NCBI GenBank assembly: GCA_002309345.1
Contig: DBWZ01000052.1
Location: forward strand, 1 to 64,000
Direction: 5' to 3'
Origin: Pseudobutyrivibrio sp. UBA1225
GTDB lineage: Bacteria > Bacillota > Clostridia > Lachnospirales > Lachnospiraceae
DNA length: 64,000 nucleotides
The notes below the pieces were generated by a model, which saw nothing but the letters and a program-made list of their open reading frames with translations, searched no databases and was not told the origin of the DNA. The translations under genes were made by a program, and so were the position numbers. Numbering within the stretch: the first letter of the stretch is position 1; the number at the start of each line of letters is the position of its first letter. This document shows positions 1-8,072 of this stretch, in pieces.

Positions 1-225
1 GCGCTGCAATTGCTACTAAGCTAGTTCGTGGAACAATTTCTTTTAAAAGTATTATATGTCCGTTCAGGGACAACAGACTCGATAGAATTGTAAATAGTTG
101 AACGAACACCCACTAATAAAAATGGTGGCATTGGCATTCTAGAAAATCATAATCTTATGCGACGTCCGCAGGGCACCTGGTGGCTGGCAGGGCGCAGGGG
201 ACAGAGCTGCAATTCACTTTACGGC
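1..225 (+). repeat. Giant foldback element, half copy at window edge
   Basis: This gene-free stretch closely matches the right half of the complete element at 23886-24525. Shared blocks include the segment starting GCGCTGCAATTGCTAC at 1, a GTCCGTTCAGGGACA block near 59-73, the block ending TAGTTGAACGAAC (86-107) and CTTATGCGAC (154-163). After CTTATGCGAC the sequence becomes GC-rich and no longer matches the other copies, as in every copy of the family. The left arm lies outside the window, so the true right end cannot be fixed; 225 is an estimate. From there to 323 I see only GC-rich sequence and a TATAAT at 288-293 that may serve the next gene. Confidence 0.8.
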
Positions 226-323
226 GGCGCAAGAGGGGTGGGACAAGGGGGCCATAATCTAGAAGAAGGCGACGGGAGGATATGTGGTATAATCTAGATT
301 GATTTTTAATATACGAGGTGGAT

Positions 324-1226
324 ATGGAGTTTGTTTCATTGTCGGAGTATTTGAAGGGGCGATACGGTACTAAGGTTTACAAGATTTCACTTTCCAGTGG
401 TTGTACGTGCCCTAATAGGGATGGTTCTGTTGGCTACGGCGGCTGCATTTTCTGTTCGGAAGGCGGTTCGGGAGATTTTGCTGCCACGGGAATTTCATTG
501 GATGAGCAGATAAAGAATGCTAAGGCGCTGGTTGACGGAAAGATTTCTTCAAAGATTGCGAAGGCAGATAGAAAGTATATAGCTTATTTTCAGTCATTTA
601 CGAATACCTATGGAGATCAAGATTATCTTATGGACTTGTATGAGAGGGTTCTTGGCTATCCAGAGATTGTTGGTCTTTCAATTGGTACTAGACCGGATTG
701 TTTGTCCAACGAAATGATTGATTTTCTAGCAAGACTGAATAAAAAGAAAGAGGTTTGGATTGAGCTAGGTTTGCAGACTGTGCATGAAACCACCGCAAAG
801 TTTATTAATCGCGGGTACAGTCTTGATGTGTTTGAGGATGCCTATAGGCGCTTGACGAGTGCTGGTCTTAAAGTGGTTGTCCATGTGATTCTTGGATTGC
901 CAAAAGAAAGCGATGAAGATATTTTGGATACAGTCAGGTATGTCTCTAGTTTGAAGCCTACTTTGTTTGGAGTAAAGCTTCAGCTTTTACATGTATTAAA
1001 GGGTACTAAGCTTGCCGAGATATACGAGCAGGAGGCATTTAGGATTTTTGAATTAGATGAATATATAGATTTGATTTGTAAGTGTTTAAAGATTCTTCCC
1101 AAGGAAACCGTCGTCCATCGTCTAACCGGTGATGGTCCAAAAAAGCTTCTCATCGCCCCTCTTTGGAGTGGCAACAAGAAGCTTGTTATGAATACTATGA
1201 GAAAAGCTATAGCAGAGCTGCAATAA
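324..1226 (+). CDS. TIGR01212-family (YhcC-like) radical SAM protein
   Basis: The 300-residue protein is a radical SAM enzyme of the YhcC-like family, whose substrate is not established. The cluster-binding region near the N-terminus reads SSGCTCPNRDG followed by GGCIFC, the family's unusual spaced cysteine arrangement. Further on are GLSIGTRPDCL, an EVWIELGLQT segment and HVILGLPKE, all typical of this family. I place the start at ATG 324, because GAGG at 315-318 gives a 5-base spacing; a GTG at 318 lies inside that ribosome site. A TATAAT sits at 288-293. It is the only plus-strand gene before 30607 and converges on cobD with about 10 bases between stops. Confidence 0.88.
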   Translation: MEFVSLSEYLKGRYGTKVYKISLSSGCTCPNRDGSVGYGGCIFCSEGGSGDFAATGISLDEQIKNAKALVDGKISSKIAKADRKYIAYFQSFTNTYGDQDYLMDLYERVLGYPEIVGLSIGTRPDCLSNEMIDFLARLNKKKEVWIELGLQTVHETTAKFINRGYSLDVFEDAYRRLTSAGLKVVVHVILGLPKESDEDILDTVRYVSSLKPTLFGVKLQLLHVLKGTKLAEIYEQEAFRIFELDEYIDLICKCLKILPKETVVHRLTGDGPKKLLIAPLWSGNKKLVMNTMRKAIAELQ

Positions 1227-1238
1227 GGCAACTCTGCT
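1211..1238. terminator. Possible shared hairpin between convergent genes
   Basis: AGCAGAG (1211-1217) pairs with CTCTGCT (1232-1238) across the radical SAM stop codon and the end of cobD. It could end both convergent transcripts, but no long T-run follows, so support is weak. Confidence 0.35.
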
Positions 1239-2280
1239 ATTCATTTATTATGTCATATAAGGCTGATAACAAACCTTCATTTTCATTATGTAATCTTACG
1301 GCTATACGATAATAGCCCTTTTCTAAGCCCGCAAAATCTGAGCAATCACGAATCAATATATTATATCTTTTCATGGCTTCCAATAAATTCGTCTTGCTAG
1401 ACTTGAACATAATAAAGTTGGCATCCGAGCCATAGACCTTCAGCTTTAGCTTTTTAAGTCTATCAATTAAGTGCCCTCTTTCTTTTGCGATTAACGAAAC
1501 CGCTTCATCCAGATAATCCAAATGCTTCAAGCACTCCACTCCTGCCATCTGCGCAAAAATAGAAAGATTCCATTCTGGTAAATGAGACTTGATTGCATCT
1601 GCCATAGTCTTTCGCGAGCAAATAGCATATCCCAATCTAACACCTGGAATTGCAAAGGACTTTGTAAACGCCCTGAGCACAATCAGTGATTTGTAATTTC
1701 TTATTGAGTATGCAAGTGAACGCTGCCTATCTTGTCCCGTCAGCGGCAAGAAGCATTCATCCACCACCAATGTGGTACCAACCTTTTCGCAAGCTGCAAC
1801 CACCTCACCGAGTACATCCTTTTCAATTAAAAGTCCATTCGGATTGTTTGGATTGGTCAAGAACAATAGATTTGGTCTTTCAACTATAATTGACTCTGTG
1901 ATGCTATGATGAAGAGCAAAATCATTTTCCTCTAAAAGGCAATACTCAATTATTTTACAATTAGGCACTGCACCTTTCACGCAAGTCTCATAACCCAAAA
2001 AGCAAGGTGTTACAAACATTGCCTTCTTAGGCTGTAGCGCATGTACTATAGCCATGATAATCTCAGATGCTCCATTGCCATATACTATTTGTTCCTCGGT
2101 AACATCAAACACTCTAGCCGTTGCTTCTACCAGCTTTTCATGAGCTAAGTCTGGATATTTATTTGCATGACTAGCAGCCTCTGTGAGAACCCATTGAACT
2201 TCTTGCGGAACTCCCAGAGGATTAATATTTACCGAAAAATCGTAATAGACGTTGTTCCTATAAATATCTCCACCGTGCAT
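1237..2280 (-). CDS. cobD: Threonine-phosphate decarboxylase-like PLP aminotransferase
   Basis: The 347-residue protein is a fold-type I PLP enzyme. It has the NPNNPNG substrate/cofactor segment, a DECF aspartate motif and the lysine in AFTKSFAIPGVRLGYA that would bind PLP. In the anaerobic cobalamin pathway this family converts threonine phosphate to aminopropanol phosphate, the linker that CbiB attaches to the corrin ring. The N-terminal MHGGDIYRN and DFSVNINPLG are typical of CobD rather than of histidinol-phosphate aminotransferase, the main alternative. It is the last gene of the cobalamin block, 90 bases downstream of cbiB, which supports the role. Confidence 0.88.
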   Translation of the reverse strand: MHGGDIYRNNVYYDFSVNINPLGVPQEVQWVLTEAASHANKYPDLAHEKLVEATARVFDVTEEQIVYGNGASEIIMAIVHALQPKKAMFVTPCFLGYETCVKGAVPNCKIIEYCLLEENDFALHHSITESIIVERPNLLFLTNPNNPNGLLIEKDVLGEVVAACEKVGTTLVVDECFLPLTGQDRQRSLAYSIRNYKSLIVLRAFTKSFAIPGVRLGYAICSRKTMADAIKSHLPEWNLSIFAQMAGVECLKHLDYLDEAVSLIAKERGHLIDRLKKLKLKVYGSDANFIMFKSSKTNLLEAMKRYNILIRDCSDFAGLEKGYYRIAVRLHNENEGLLSALYDIINE

Positions 2281-2370
2281 AGTACTACTCCTTATTCACA
2301 TGCATAGTAACATCATTTTTGGATGAAAAACCAAAATCCTTAGATATATCACAGTTTACTCATAGAATGT

Positions 2371-3396
2371 TTAGATATTAGCTAGATTAATACATATAAG
2401 ACCTATATAGAGTAGAATCATACATATAATTACACACAAAAGCTCTGTCACAATCATCAGCTTATTTGCACGTTTGATGTCTTCAATTTCAATAGCCCGC
2501 AGACTATCTCCAATATATTTCTTAGGAACAATCTGTCCAAAATAGCTAGCTGGTCCCGCCAATCTAAGTCCCAAAGCTCCTGCGCAAGCACTTTCCGTCT
2601 GAGCAGAATTGGGGCTGGAATGATTAAATCTATCCCGTCGATAAATCCTTAGTGCATTGCAACTACTATAATCCTTACCCAAGAAGACACATGCTAGAAT
2701 CATAAGCCATGCACTAATTCTTGATGGTATAAAGTTAACTATATCATCCAACTTTGCAGCGCATCTTCCAAAATCCATGTACTTGTCATTTTTATATCCA
2801 ACCATGGAATCCATAGTATTAATAGCCTTATAAATAAAGCCCAAGACAGGACCACCAATTGCAAGATAAAGCATAGGCGCAATCACACCATCCGATGTGT
2901 TTTCCGCCACTGTTTCAACTGCCGCCTTAATTACACCAGTCTCATCCAAATCATTGGTATCTCTACCAACAATCATAGAAACCGCTTCCTTTCCTTCTAC
3001 TATACCTTCATTTGAAAGAGCCGAAGCAACCTTCATGCTCTCCACATAAAGACTTTTGGCAGCCAGGCAATAATAGGTCATTATTGCCTCTAGAACTACG
3101 CCCGCAACAGAGTTTAATTTGTACGCTACAATAAGCAATAAAAAAGAAACTACACCTGTAATCAAAACTACAATGACTACAAGCAATAGCCCAAATCGTC
3201 TCTTCTTTTGACCTGCAGCTTGGCAATCCAAATCCCGGTCAGCTATATTCAAAAAACTGTTTGTCAAACCTCCAATTAGATTACCAATCCATCTAATTGG
3301 ATGTGGCCATCCCATCGGATCTCCCAGTAAAAGATCTAGCAGATAGCCCACTATAAACGCCGTCAAATGATAAATCAAATGTATATCCCTCGCCAT
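2371..3396 (-). CDS. cbiB: Adenosylcobinamide-phosphate synthase
   Basis: The 341-residue multi-pass membrane protein joins cobyric acid to aminopropanol (phosphate). GYLLDLLLGDPMGWPHPIRW near the N-terminus, the VAENTSDGVIAP motif and YKAINTMDSMVGY are hallmarks of CbiB. The start is uncertain: ATG at 3396 lacks a clear ribosome site, and a TTG at 3378 preceded by GAGGG is an alternative. With either start the gene overlaps the end of the upstream phosphatase by at least 86 bases in another frame. The N-terminal LLDLLLGDP motif is itself encoded inside the overlap, so the overlap looks real rather than an annotation artefact. Confidence 0.9.
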   Translation of the reverse strand: MARDIHLIYHLTAFIVGYLLDLLLGDPMGWPHPIRWIGNLIGGLTNSFLNIADRDLDCQAAGQKKRRFGLLLVVIVVLITGVVSFLLLIVAYKLNSVAGVVLEAIMTYYCLAAKSLYVESMKVASALSNEGIVEGKEAVSMIVGRDTNDLDETGVIKAAVETVAENTSDGVIAPMLYLAIGGPVLGFIYKAINTMDSMVGYKNDKYMDFGRCAAKLDDIVNFIPSRISAWLMILACVFLGKDYSSCNALRIYRRDRFNHSSPNSAQTESACAGALGLRLAGPASYFGQIVPKKYIGDSLRAIEIEDIKRANKLMIVTELLCVIICMILLYIGLICINLANI

Positions 3397-3895
3397 TTTC
3401 TACGTGATATGAATAATAGTCCCCGCCAAATAGAGAACTAAGAATTGCCATAATCGTTCCCCCATGACAGATAACAGAAATGCGCTTTGCATCCTTTGAC
3501 TTTTGCAAAACCTTATCAAAACCAGCCAGTGATCTTGCAGTTGCCTCAGCCTTGCTCTCTCCTTCGGGGAAAGCATCCTCTCCTCCGCTTTCTATCCATG
3601 CTTGATAAGCCGGATTGCCTGAGAGTTCCTGATAATTCTTGCCTTCAAACAATCCAAAATCCGTTTCGCGCAGCTGCTCAACAACTTGGACATCTGCATT
3701 TGGATAAATAATCCTAGCTGTTTGCTTACATCGCAAAAGCGGACTAGAAAAAACTATATCTGCCTCAGGGTAGCTTCTAGCTCTTATTTCATTTTCACCC
3801 TCTTTGCTTAAGCCTTCATCCGTAATTCCGATATATTTTTTCTTAGTATTTCCCGGAGTTACTCCGTGACGAATCAACGTAATTTGCATATCCAT
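3293..3895 (-). CDS. cobC: Histidine phosphatase, probable alpha-ribazole phosphatase
   Basis: The 200-residue protein belongs to the histidine phosphatase (phosphoglycerate mutase-like) superfamily. The catalytic motif is TLIRHGVTPGN near the N-terminus, with FSSPLLRCKQTA, a LRETDFGLFEG segment and a second histidine in SVICHGGTI. Its position between the short cobU paralogue and cbiB points to removal of phosphate from alpha-ribazole phosphate or adenosylcobalamin phosphate. The last 35 or so residues are encoded over the start of cbiB and look unlike the rest of the family, so the C-terminus may be an extension produced by the overlap. Its start overlaps the stop of the upstream gene by one base. 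Confidence 0.82.
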   Translation of the reverse strand: MDMQITLIRHGVTPGNTKKKYIGITDEGLSKEGENEIRARSYPEADIVFSSPLLRCKQTARIIYPNADVQVVEQLRETDFGLFEGKNYQELSGNPAYQAWIESGGEDAFPEGESKAEATARSLAGFDKVLQKSKDAKRISVICHGGTIMAILSSLFGGDYYSYHVENGEGYTFDLSFDGVYSGLSARSFTGRSDGMATSN

Positions 3896-4227
3896 TATTT
3901 AATCCTTTGCCCAAGTCCACTAACCACCCTATGAACCTCATCTGCATCCTTTGCCAGTTCCACAAGAATCCGCCCTGTGGCTTCGCGCCAAAGCCTGTCG
4001 TCGCTGTCCACAGGCACAACGCCATTTCCTATTTCATCGGCAATGATTACCCAGGTACCTTCCTTCGTTGCCTCTTTAATTTCATCCAAGATTTCATAGG
4101 ACTTTTTAAGCTCAGACAACCTCTTTTTTACAAACAGATGCAGCTGATTAAAGTACTTTGCCTCTGGAAAATTATCCCTTGCATATGCAGTTTTACCTTG
4201 ATAGCTACCACCAATAATAAGTACCAT
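3895..4227 (-). CDS. Short CobU-like nucleotide-binding protein
   Basis: This 110-residue protein resembles a cobinamide kinase/guanylyltransferase (CobU) missing its middle. It keeps a P-loop (IIGGSYQGKTAYA) and the C-terminal stretch ADEIGNGVVPV, REATGR, ADEVHRVVSGLG, but lacks the central third, including the segment that in CobU holds the guanylylated histidine. A full-length CobU-like protein is encoded at 5006-5575. It may be a specialised kinase-only or regulatory paralogue, or two reduced paralogues may share the job. The reading frame is clean, has a ribosome site (AGAGG) and is packed tightly between cobS and the phosphatase, so it is probably functional rather than a remnant. Confidence 0.75.
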   Translation of the reverse strand: MVLIIGGSYQGKTAYARDNFPEAKYFNQLHLFVKKRLSELKKSYEILDEIKEATKEGTWVIIADEIGNGVVPVDSDDRLWREATGRILVELAKDADEVHRVVSGLGQRIK

Positions 4228-4235
4228 TTCTACCT

Positions 4236-5000
4236 CTATTTCTTTGCTATAGACATAACCGCCAACGCCACCGCACCGAGTACCTCAGCGTTACACACAA
4301 ACCATCCTGCCAAATCACCAGTAATCCCGCCAAACTTAGTGTAAGCAGTATACAGATAATAGATAACCGATACTAAAAGCGCTCCTAGGCTTGCAGTCCA
4401 ATACCACTGAAAATAAAAACCAGCAAAGGCACAAACCATAATAAATTCACCAGCCAAGCAAAACAGCACAACCTTATCATTAGCCGTCCTTGCCTCTGTA
4501 TGTAAAAGTCCTTCCTTCTTAGCCTTTTTGTTTGTGACTACGCAGATGCCACTGATGGTTCTAGCCTCGAAAAACAAAAACAACCAAGTGATAAATGCCA
4601 TGTTATCCATAGAATAAACCGCAGCTATAAGCACTAGTCCCAAGACACATAGCTTGATTACCGCAAAGGCACCTATATGTGAATCCTTTAATATCTCAAG
4701 ACGCTTTTCCCTATCCTGCCAAGAGGCCAAGGCATCGCTTGTATCCATATAGCCATCCAGATGAAACCCTCCAGTAACCATTAACGGAATAACCACAGCG
4801 ATAATCGTAAATACGAAATGCTCTATATGAAATTTATCACAGCATAGCATCCATGCGAATTCTAATCCGCCAATTATAGCCCCAATCCATGGAAAGAAAA
4901 TCAAATGATACTTCATATCTTCGCTTTCCCAGTTGAATTTTGGCATTGGAATTCTTGAATACATTGAAAAAGCTACTGCAATGGATTTTAGAATTTTCAT
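4236..5000 (-). CDS. cobS: Adenosylcobinamide-GDP ribazoletransferase (cobalamin synthase)
   Basis: About 254 residues, with several membrane segments. It contains the CobS signatures FSMYSRIPMP near the N-terminus, GGFHLDGYMDTSDAL (metal-binding acidic motif), DSHIGAFAV and a C-terminal FGGITGDLAGW. The enzyme joins adenosylcobinamide-GDP to alpha-ribazole (or its phosphate) in the membrane. I prefer ATG 5000; a GTG at 5006 overlapping the cobU stop is possible. It lies directly after cobU and 8 bases before the short cobU paralogue, consistent with the nucleotide-loop assembly module. Confidence 0.92.
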   Translation of the reverse strand: MKILKSIAVAFSMYSRIPMPKFNWESEDMKYHLIFFPWIGAIIGGLEFAWMLCCDKFHIEHFVFTIIAVVIPLMVTGGFHLDGYMDTSDALASWQDREKRLEILKDSHIGAFAVIKLCVLGLVLIAAVYSMDNMAFITWLFLFFEARTISGICVVTNKKAKKEGLLHTEARTANDKVVLFCLAGEFIMVCAFAGFYFQWYWTASLGALLVSVIYYLYTAYTKFGGITGDLAGWFVCNAEVLGAVALAVMSIAKK

Positions 5001-5005
5001 AACCA

Positions 5006-5575
5006 CTAACCTTCTTTTATTTTGATAGGAATCCCAACGACCACCTCGTATACCTCATCAGCCATAACGGATATACGTTTATTAACGTGCCCTAAAGCTC
5101 TAAGGTATTCTTTGGTGCCCTGGTCATATTCTATACCATCCTCAAAAACATTATTTGAAACCACCACAACAGACATATCATGATTTTGCAGTTCCATCAA
5201 ATCTCTAATGATTTTATCCTCGATTTCTTTGGCAGAATTAACCTGTCCATCTCTAAACATTTCATTTGCCACCAAATTAGACATACACTCCAACAGCAGA
5301 ATTGAATCCGTGCCTGTTGATGAAGTAGAAAAATCCCCGGAATCAATATGAACGATAGCCTCAAGCACTTCAGCAATATCAACAGACTGCTCTAGTGTTA
5401 CAAAGCCCTTTCCACTGCGAAGATTACGGTGCCGCTCAATGCGATTCTTGGACTCTTCATCCTTTGCTTCCATGGTGGCAAGATAATATTTGTTTCTATG
5501 TTTTGAAGCACACACATACTCCTCCGCAAATGCGGATTTGCCGCTGCTGCTTCCTCCGTAAATAAGTGTAAGCAT
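5006..5575 (-). CDS. cobU: Adenosylcobinamide kinase/guanylyltransferase
   Basis: The 189-residue protein has the CobU P-loop YGGSSSGKSAFAE, the YYLATMEAKDEES segment with a following RIERHRNLR (the HRNLR part carries the histidine expected for guanylylation), LLLECMSNLVANEMF in place of the usual DCLTLWLSN motif, and VVVVSNNVFEDGI. The C-terminal part is more divergent than usual (VFEDGIEYDQGTKEY where family members have a VGMGIVP-type motif). That motif is instead well preserved in the short paralogue at 3895-4227, suggesting the two may divide functions. It sits between cobT and cobS. Confidence 0.82.
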   Translation of the reverse strand: MLTLIYGGSSSGKSAFAEEYVCASKHRNKYYLATMEAKDEESKNRIERHRNLRSGKGFVTLEQSVDIAEVLEAIVHIDSGDFSTSSTGTDSILLLECMSNLVANEMFRDGQVNSAKEIEDKIIRDLMELQNHDMSVVVVSNNVFEDGIEYDQGTKEYLRALGHVNKRISVMADEVYEVVVGIPIKIKEG

Positions 5576-5587
5576 ATCTTCCTCTAG

Positions 5588-6670
5588 CTATTCCTTTGAA
5601 TAGTTTTCATATTGTTCAACACCCGATTCTCCAAATTTCAAGGCATCATTAAAGGCAACATCTGTAAGCTTTAATAATTGTGCCATCATGACGGCGCCAG
5701 CCCCTTCTCCAACAGCCATATTTGCTTCTAGCACAGTCGGAAGCTTTAGCTTACTGGCAAGCTTCAATGCCACTGGTTCCTTGCTAATATGAGAAGGAAT
5801 CAGATAGTCCTTGGCGTTTTCAAGAAGTCTGTCTGCCACTAGTGCTGAAACCTGACTGAGCATCCCATCGATTATGATGGGAACTTTGTACAATCCACCA
5901 CCCAGAACAATTCCTGTCATGGCTGCAAGCTCCAATCCGCCAAAGTTTGCGCATATCTCTACAGGTGATAACCCCGAATACTTTGAGAGAGCCATGGAAA
6001 CAACCGCACGCTTTCTGCTAAGCCCTTCATCATCTAATCCAGCTCCGCGCCCAGTAACCGCCTCAGCATTTAAATCCAACAAATAACCTGCCATGACTGC
6101 CGCAGATGTGGTGTTGCCGATTCCCATTTCACCCATAAGAATTACAGTATAGCCTTCTGATATACTGTCCTTCACTAAATCCATACCTACCTGAACAGCT
6201 CGGGAAAACTCTTCGATTGTCATTGCTGGTTGCTTCAGGAAATTGCAGGTGCCATACTTTACGCGTCGATTTAAAGTGTTTGGAACCGCTTGCGAACAAT
6301 TAATTCCAACGTCCACTGCCATCACATCTATTCCAAGTGATTTTGCCATCACTCCTGCTGTAGTCAGCCCTTTACCTATGTTGGTTGCGCAGATACGAGT
6401 CACATCCTGAGGTGCTTGGGAAACTCCCTCCTCCACGATTCCGTGATCGCCACAGCAAACTATCAAACGCATATGCGATAAATCAGGGGCATCCTTGCCT
6501 TGGATAACAGCAATCTTGGAATGCAAATCCTCCAGACTGCCAAAGCTATCTATTGGCTTTGAGACCCTATCCCACTGATCCTTTATTATTCTAATCTCTT
6601 TATCGTCAATTGCTCCTATGGAAAGCTTATTTTCTAATACATCCTCGAATAGATATCTAGTTTCCCCCAT
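5588..6670 (-). CDS. cobT: Nicotinate-nucleotide-dimethylbenzimidazole phosphoribosyltransferase
   Basis: The 360-residue protein activates the lower-ligand base for the cobalamin nucleotide loop. Diagnostic segments are VCCGDHGIVEEGVSQAP, the EMGIGNTTSAAVMAG stretch, TGRGAGLDDEG, GGLELAAMTG and the C-terminal LEANMAVGEGAGAV, which holds the catalytic glutamate region. An N-terminal extension of about 20 residues (MGETRYLFEDVLENKLS) precedes the family core. The 5' end overlaps cbiA by 14 bases, implying translational coupling. Confidence 0.93.
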   Translation of the reverse strand: MGETRYLFEDVLENKLSIGAIDDKEIRIIKDQWDRVSKPIDSFGSLEDLHSKIAVIQGKDAPDLSHMRLIVCCGDHGIVEEGVSQAPQDVTRICATNIGKGLTTAGVMAKSLGIDVMAVDVGINCSQAVPNTLNRRVKYGTCNFLKQPAMTIEEFSRAVQVGMDLVKDSISEGYTVILMGEMGIGNTTSAAVMAGYLLDLNAEAVTGRGAGLDDEGLSRKRAVVSMALSKYSGLSPVEICANFGGLELAAMTGIVLGGGLYKVPIIIDGMLSQVSALVADRLLENAKDYLIPSHISKEPVALKLASKLKLPTVLEANMAVGEGAGAVMMAQLLKLTDVAFNDALKFGESGVEQYENYSKE

Positions 6671-7997
6671 AATTTTTCATTGCCTCCACGAATTTTTCCA
6701 AAAACCTTGGTGAAGATGGATAATATAGATGAGGAAATCCTACGTAGGAATTGCCCGCCTTATGAATACAAGGCCAACTACGATTTCCCGTTGGCTTGTA
6801 TGCCATCATACTATCACCATTGTTGTCGGTATCGTAATAGTGGAACTCATGTCCCTTAATGCTCAACCCATCTTCCTTTATTGTAACATAGCCAAAGCGA
6901 ACCAACTTTCCCATCCAAGTTGCAGTTCCATTGATTGCTCCAACCATATTAAAAACCTTACCCTTTTCATTTTTGACTGAATCAAGCAAATACATAAACC
7001 CACCGCATTCAGCTAAAATAGGCATCCCTCTATCCATGGCCCTTTTTATTTCAGCCTTCATGCTTGTGTTGTCCTGCAATTTCTGAAGATAGTTTTCAGG
7101 ATATCCTCCTCCAAGAATAATCCCTGATACACCCTTAGGCAGCTTGTCATCCTCAAGCGGAGAAAATTCGCATATTTCCACACCGCAATCCTTCAGCATC
7201 TCCATATTCTCACGGTAATAAAAACAAAATGCTCTATCTCGTGCCACAGCAAGCTTTACTGGATTGATATCCTTCTTATCAATTTTGGCCTCTTCCTTTA
7301 TATCTAAATCACTGGCTTCATCCGCAAGTGAAATAATATCATCCAAATCTAGCCCCTTGCTAACAAGCTCTGTCAATGAGCCAAGCTTGCTTTTCAAGTC
7401 AGGAATCTCCTCTGGTAAAACCAAACCCAAATGTCTGCTTGATAATTCCAAGTCTTTACTTTCACTAACTGTTCCAACCACCTTGATTCCAAGCTCTTGT
7501 TCAATCAGAGGTTTCAAAGTTTTACCAAAGTTTAAGCTGGTTTTGTTTAGGATGACTCCCTTTATTAAACCTGCATCATCATAATCTAAAAATCCCTTGA
7601 TTTGTGCCAAAATAGAACGGCCGGCGCCCTTGGCATCAACCACCAGAATAATTGGAGTGTTAAGGACTCTCGCCAAGTCATAGGACGAGCCTTGAAGTTC
7701 GATACCGCCGATGCCATCGTACAAGCCCATAACTCCTTCTATGATTGCTATATCTCCCGTATATTCCTTGGCAAACAAAAACTTTGTCACTTCATCTTCG
7801 GTAAAAAAAGTATCTAGATTTCCAGATGGAATTCCAATAACATTCCTGTGAAACATTGGATCGATGTAATCAGGCCCGCTCTTAAAGCTACATGGCCGCT
7901 TGCCTTTGTTTTTCAAGGCTGAAAGGATTCCGCATGTAATTGTAGTTTTACCGCTCCCACTGCTTGGGGCAGCTAGCATGATTCTACTGTATTTCAT
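6657..7997 (-). CDS. cbiA: Cobyrinate a,c-diamide synthase
   Basis: The 446-residue glutamine-dependent amidotransferase converts cobyrinate to its a,c-diamide. The N-terminal ATPase half shows the P-loop APSSGSGKTTITCG, FKSGPDYIDPMFH and GVMGLYDG. The C-terminal type I glutaminase half has LAECGGFMYLLD with the nucleophilic cysteine, and a GHEFHYY segment. Length matches the family. It follows the cbiJET fusion by about 75 bases and overlaps cobT. Confidence 0.94.
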   Translation of the reverse strand: MKYSRIMLAAPSSGSGKTTITCGILSALKNKGKRPCSFKSGPDYIDPMFHRNVIGIPSGNLDTFFTEDEVTKFLFAKEYTGDIAIIEGVMGLYDGIGGIELQGSSYDLARVLNTPIILVVDAKGAGRSILAQIKGFLDYDDAGLIKGVILNKTSLNFGKTLKPLIEQELGIKVVGTVSESKDLELSSRHLGLVLPEEIPDLKSKLGSLTELVSKGLDLDDIISLADEASDLDIKEEAKIDKKDINPVKLAVARDRAFCFYYRENMEMLKDCGVEICEFSPLEDDKLPKGVSGIILGGGYPENYLQKLQDNTSMKAEIKRAMDRGMPILAECGGFMYLLDSVKNEKGKVFNMVGAINGTATWMGKLVRFGYVTIKEDGLSIKGHEFHYYDTDNNGDSMMAYKPTGNRSWPCIHKAGNSYVGFPHLYYPSSPRFLEKFVEAMKNYGGN

Positions 7998-8072
7998 GGT
8001 TCTCCTTTCTATAAATCTGCCGGCAATTCATCTTTCCTTAGTAGCCCACATGAAGTCATTCCTTCTAACGGA

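Noticed and set aside
980..1231. Minus-strand open frame inside the radical SAM gene
   Set aside because: It lies wholly opposite a well-supported gene; the same applies to the other antisense frames over cbi, glt and trp genes.
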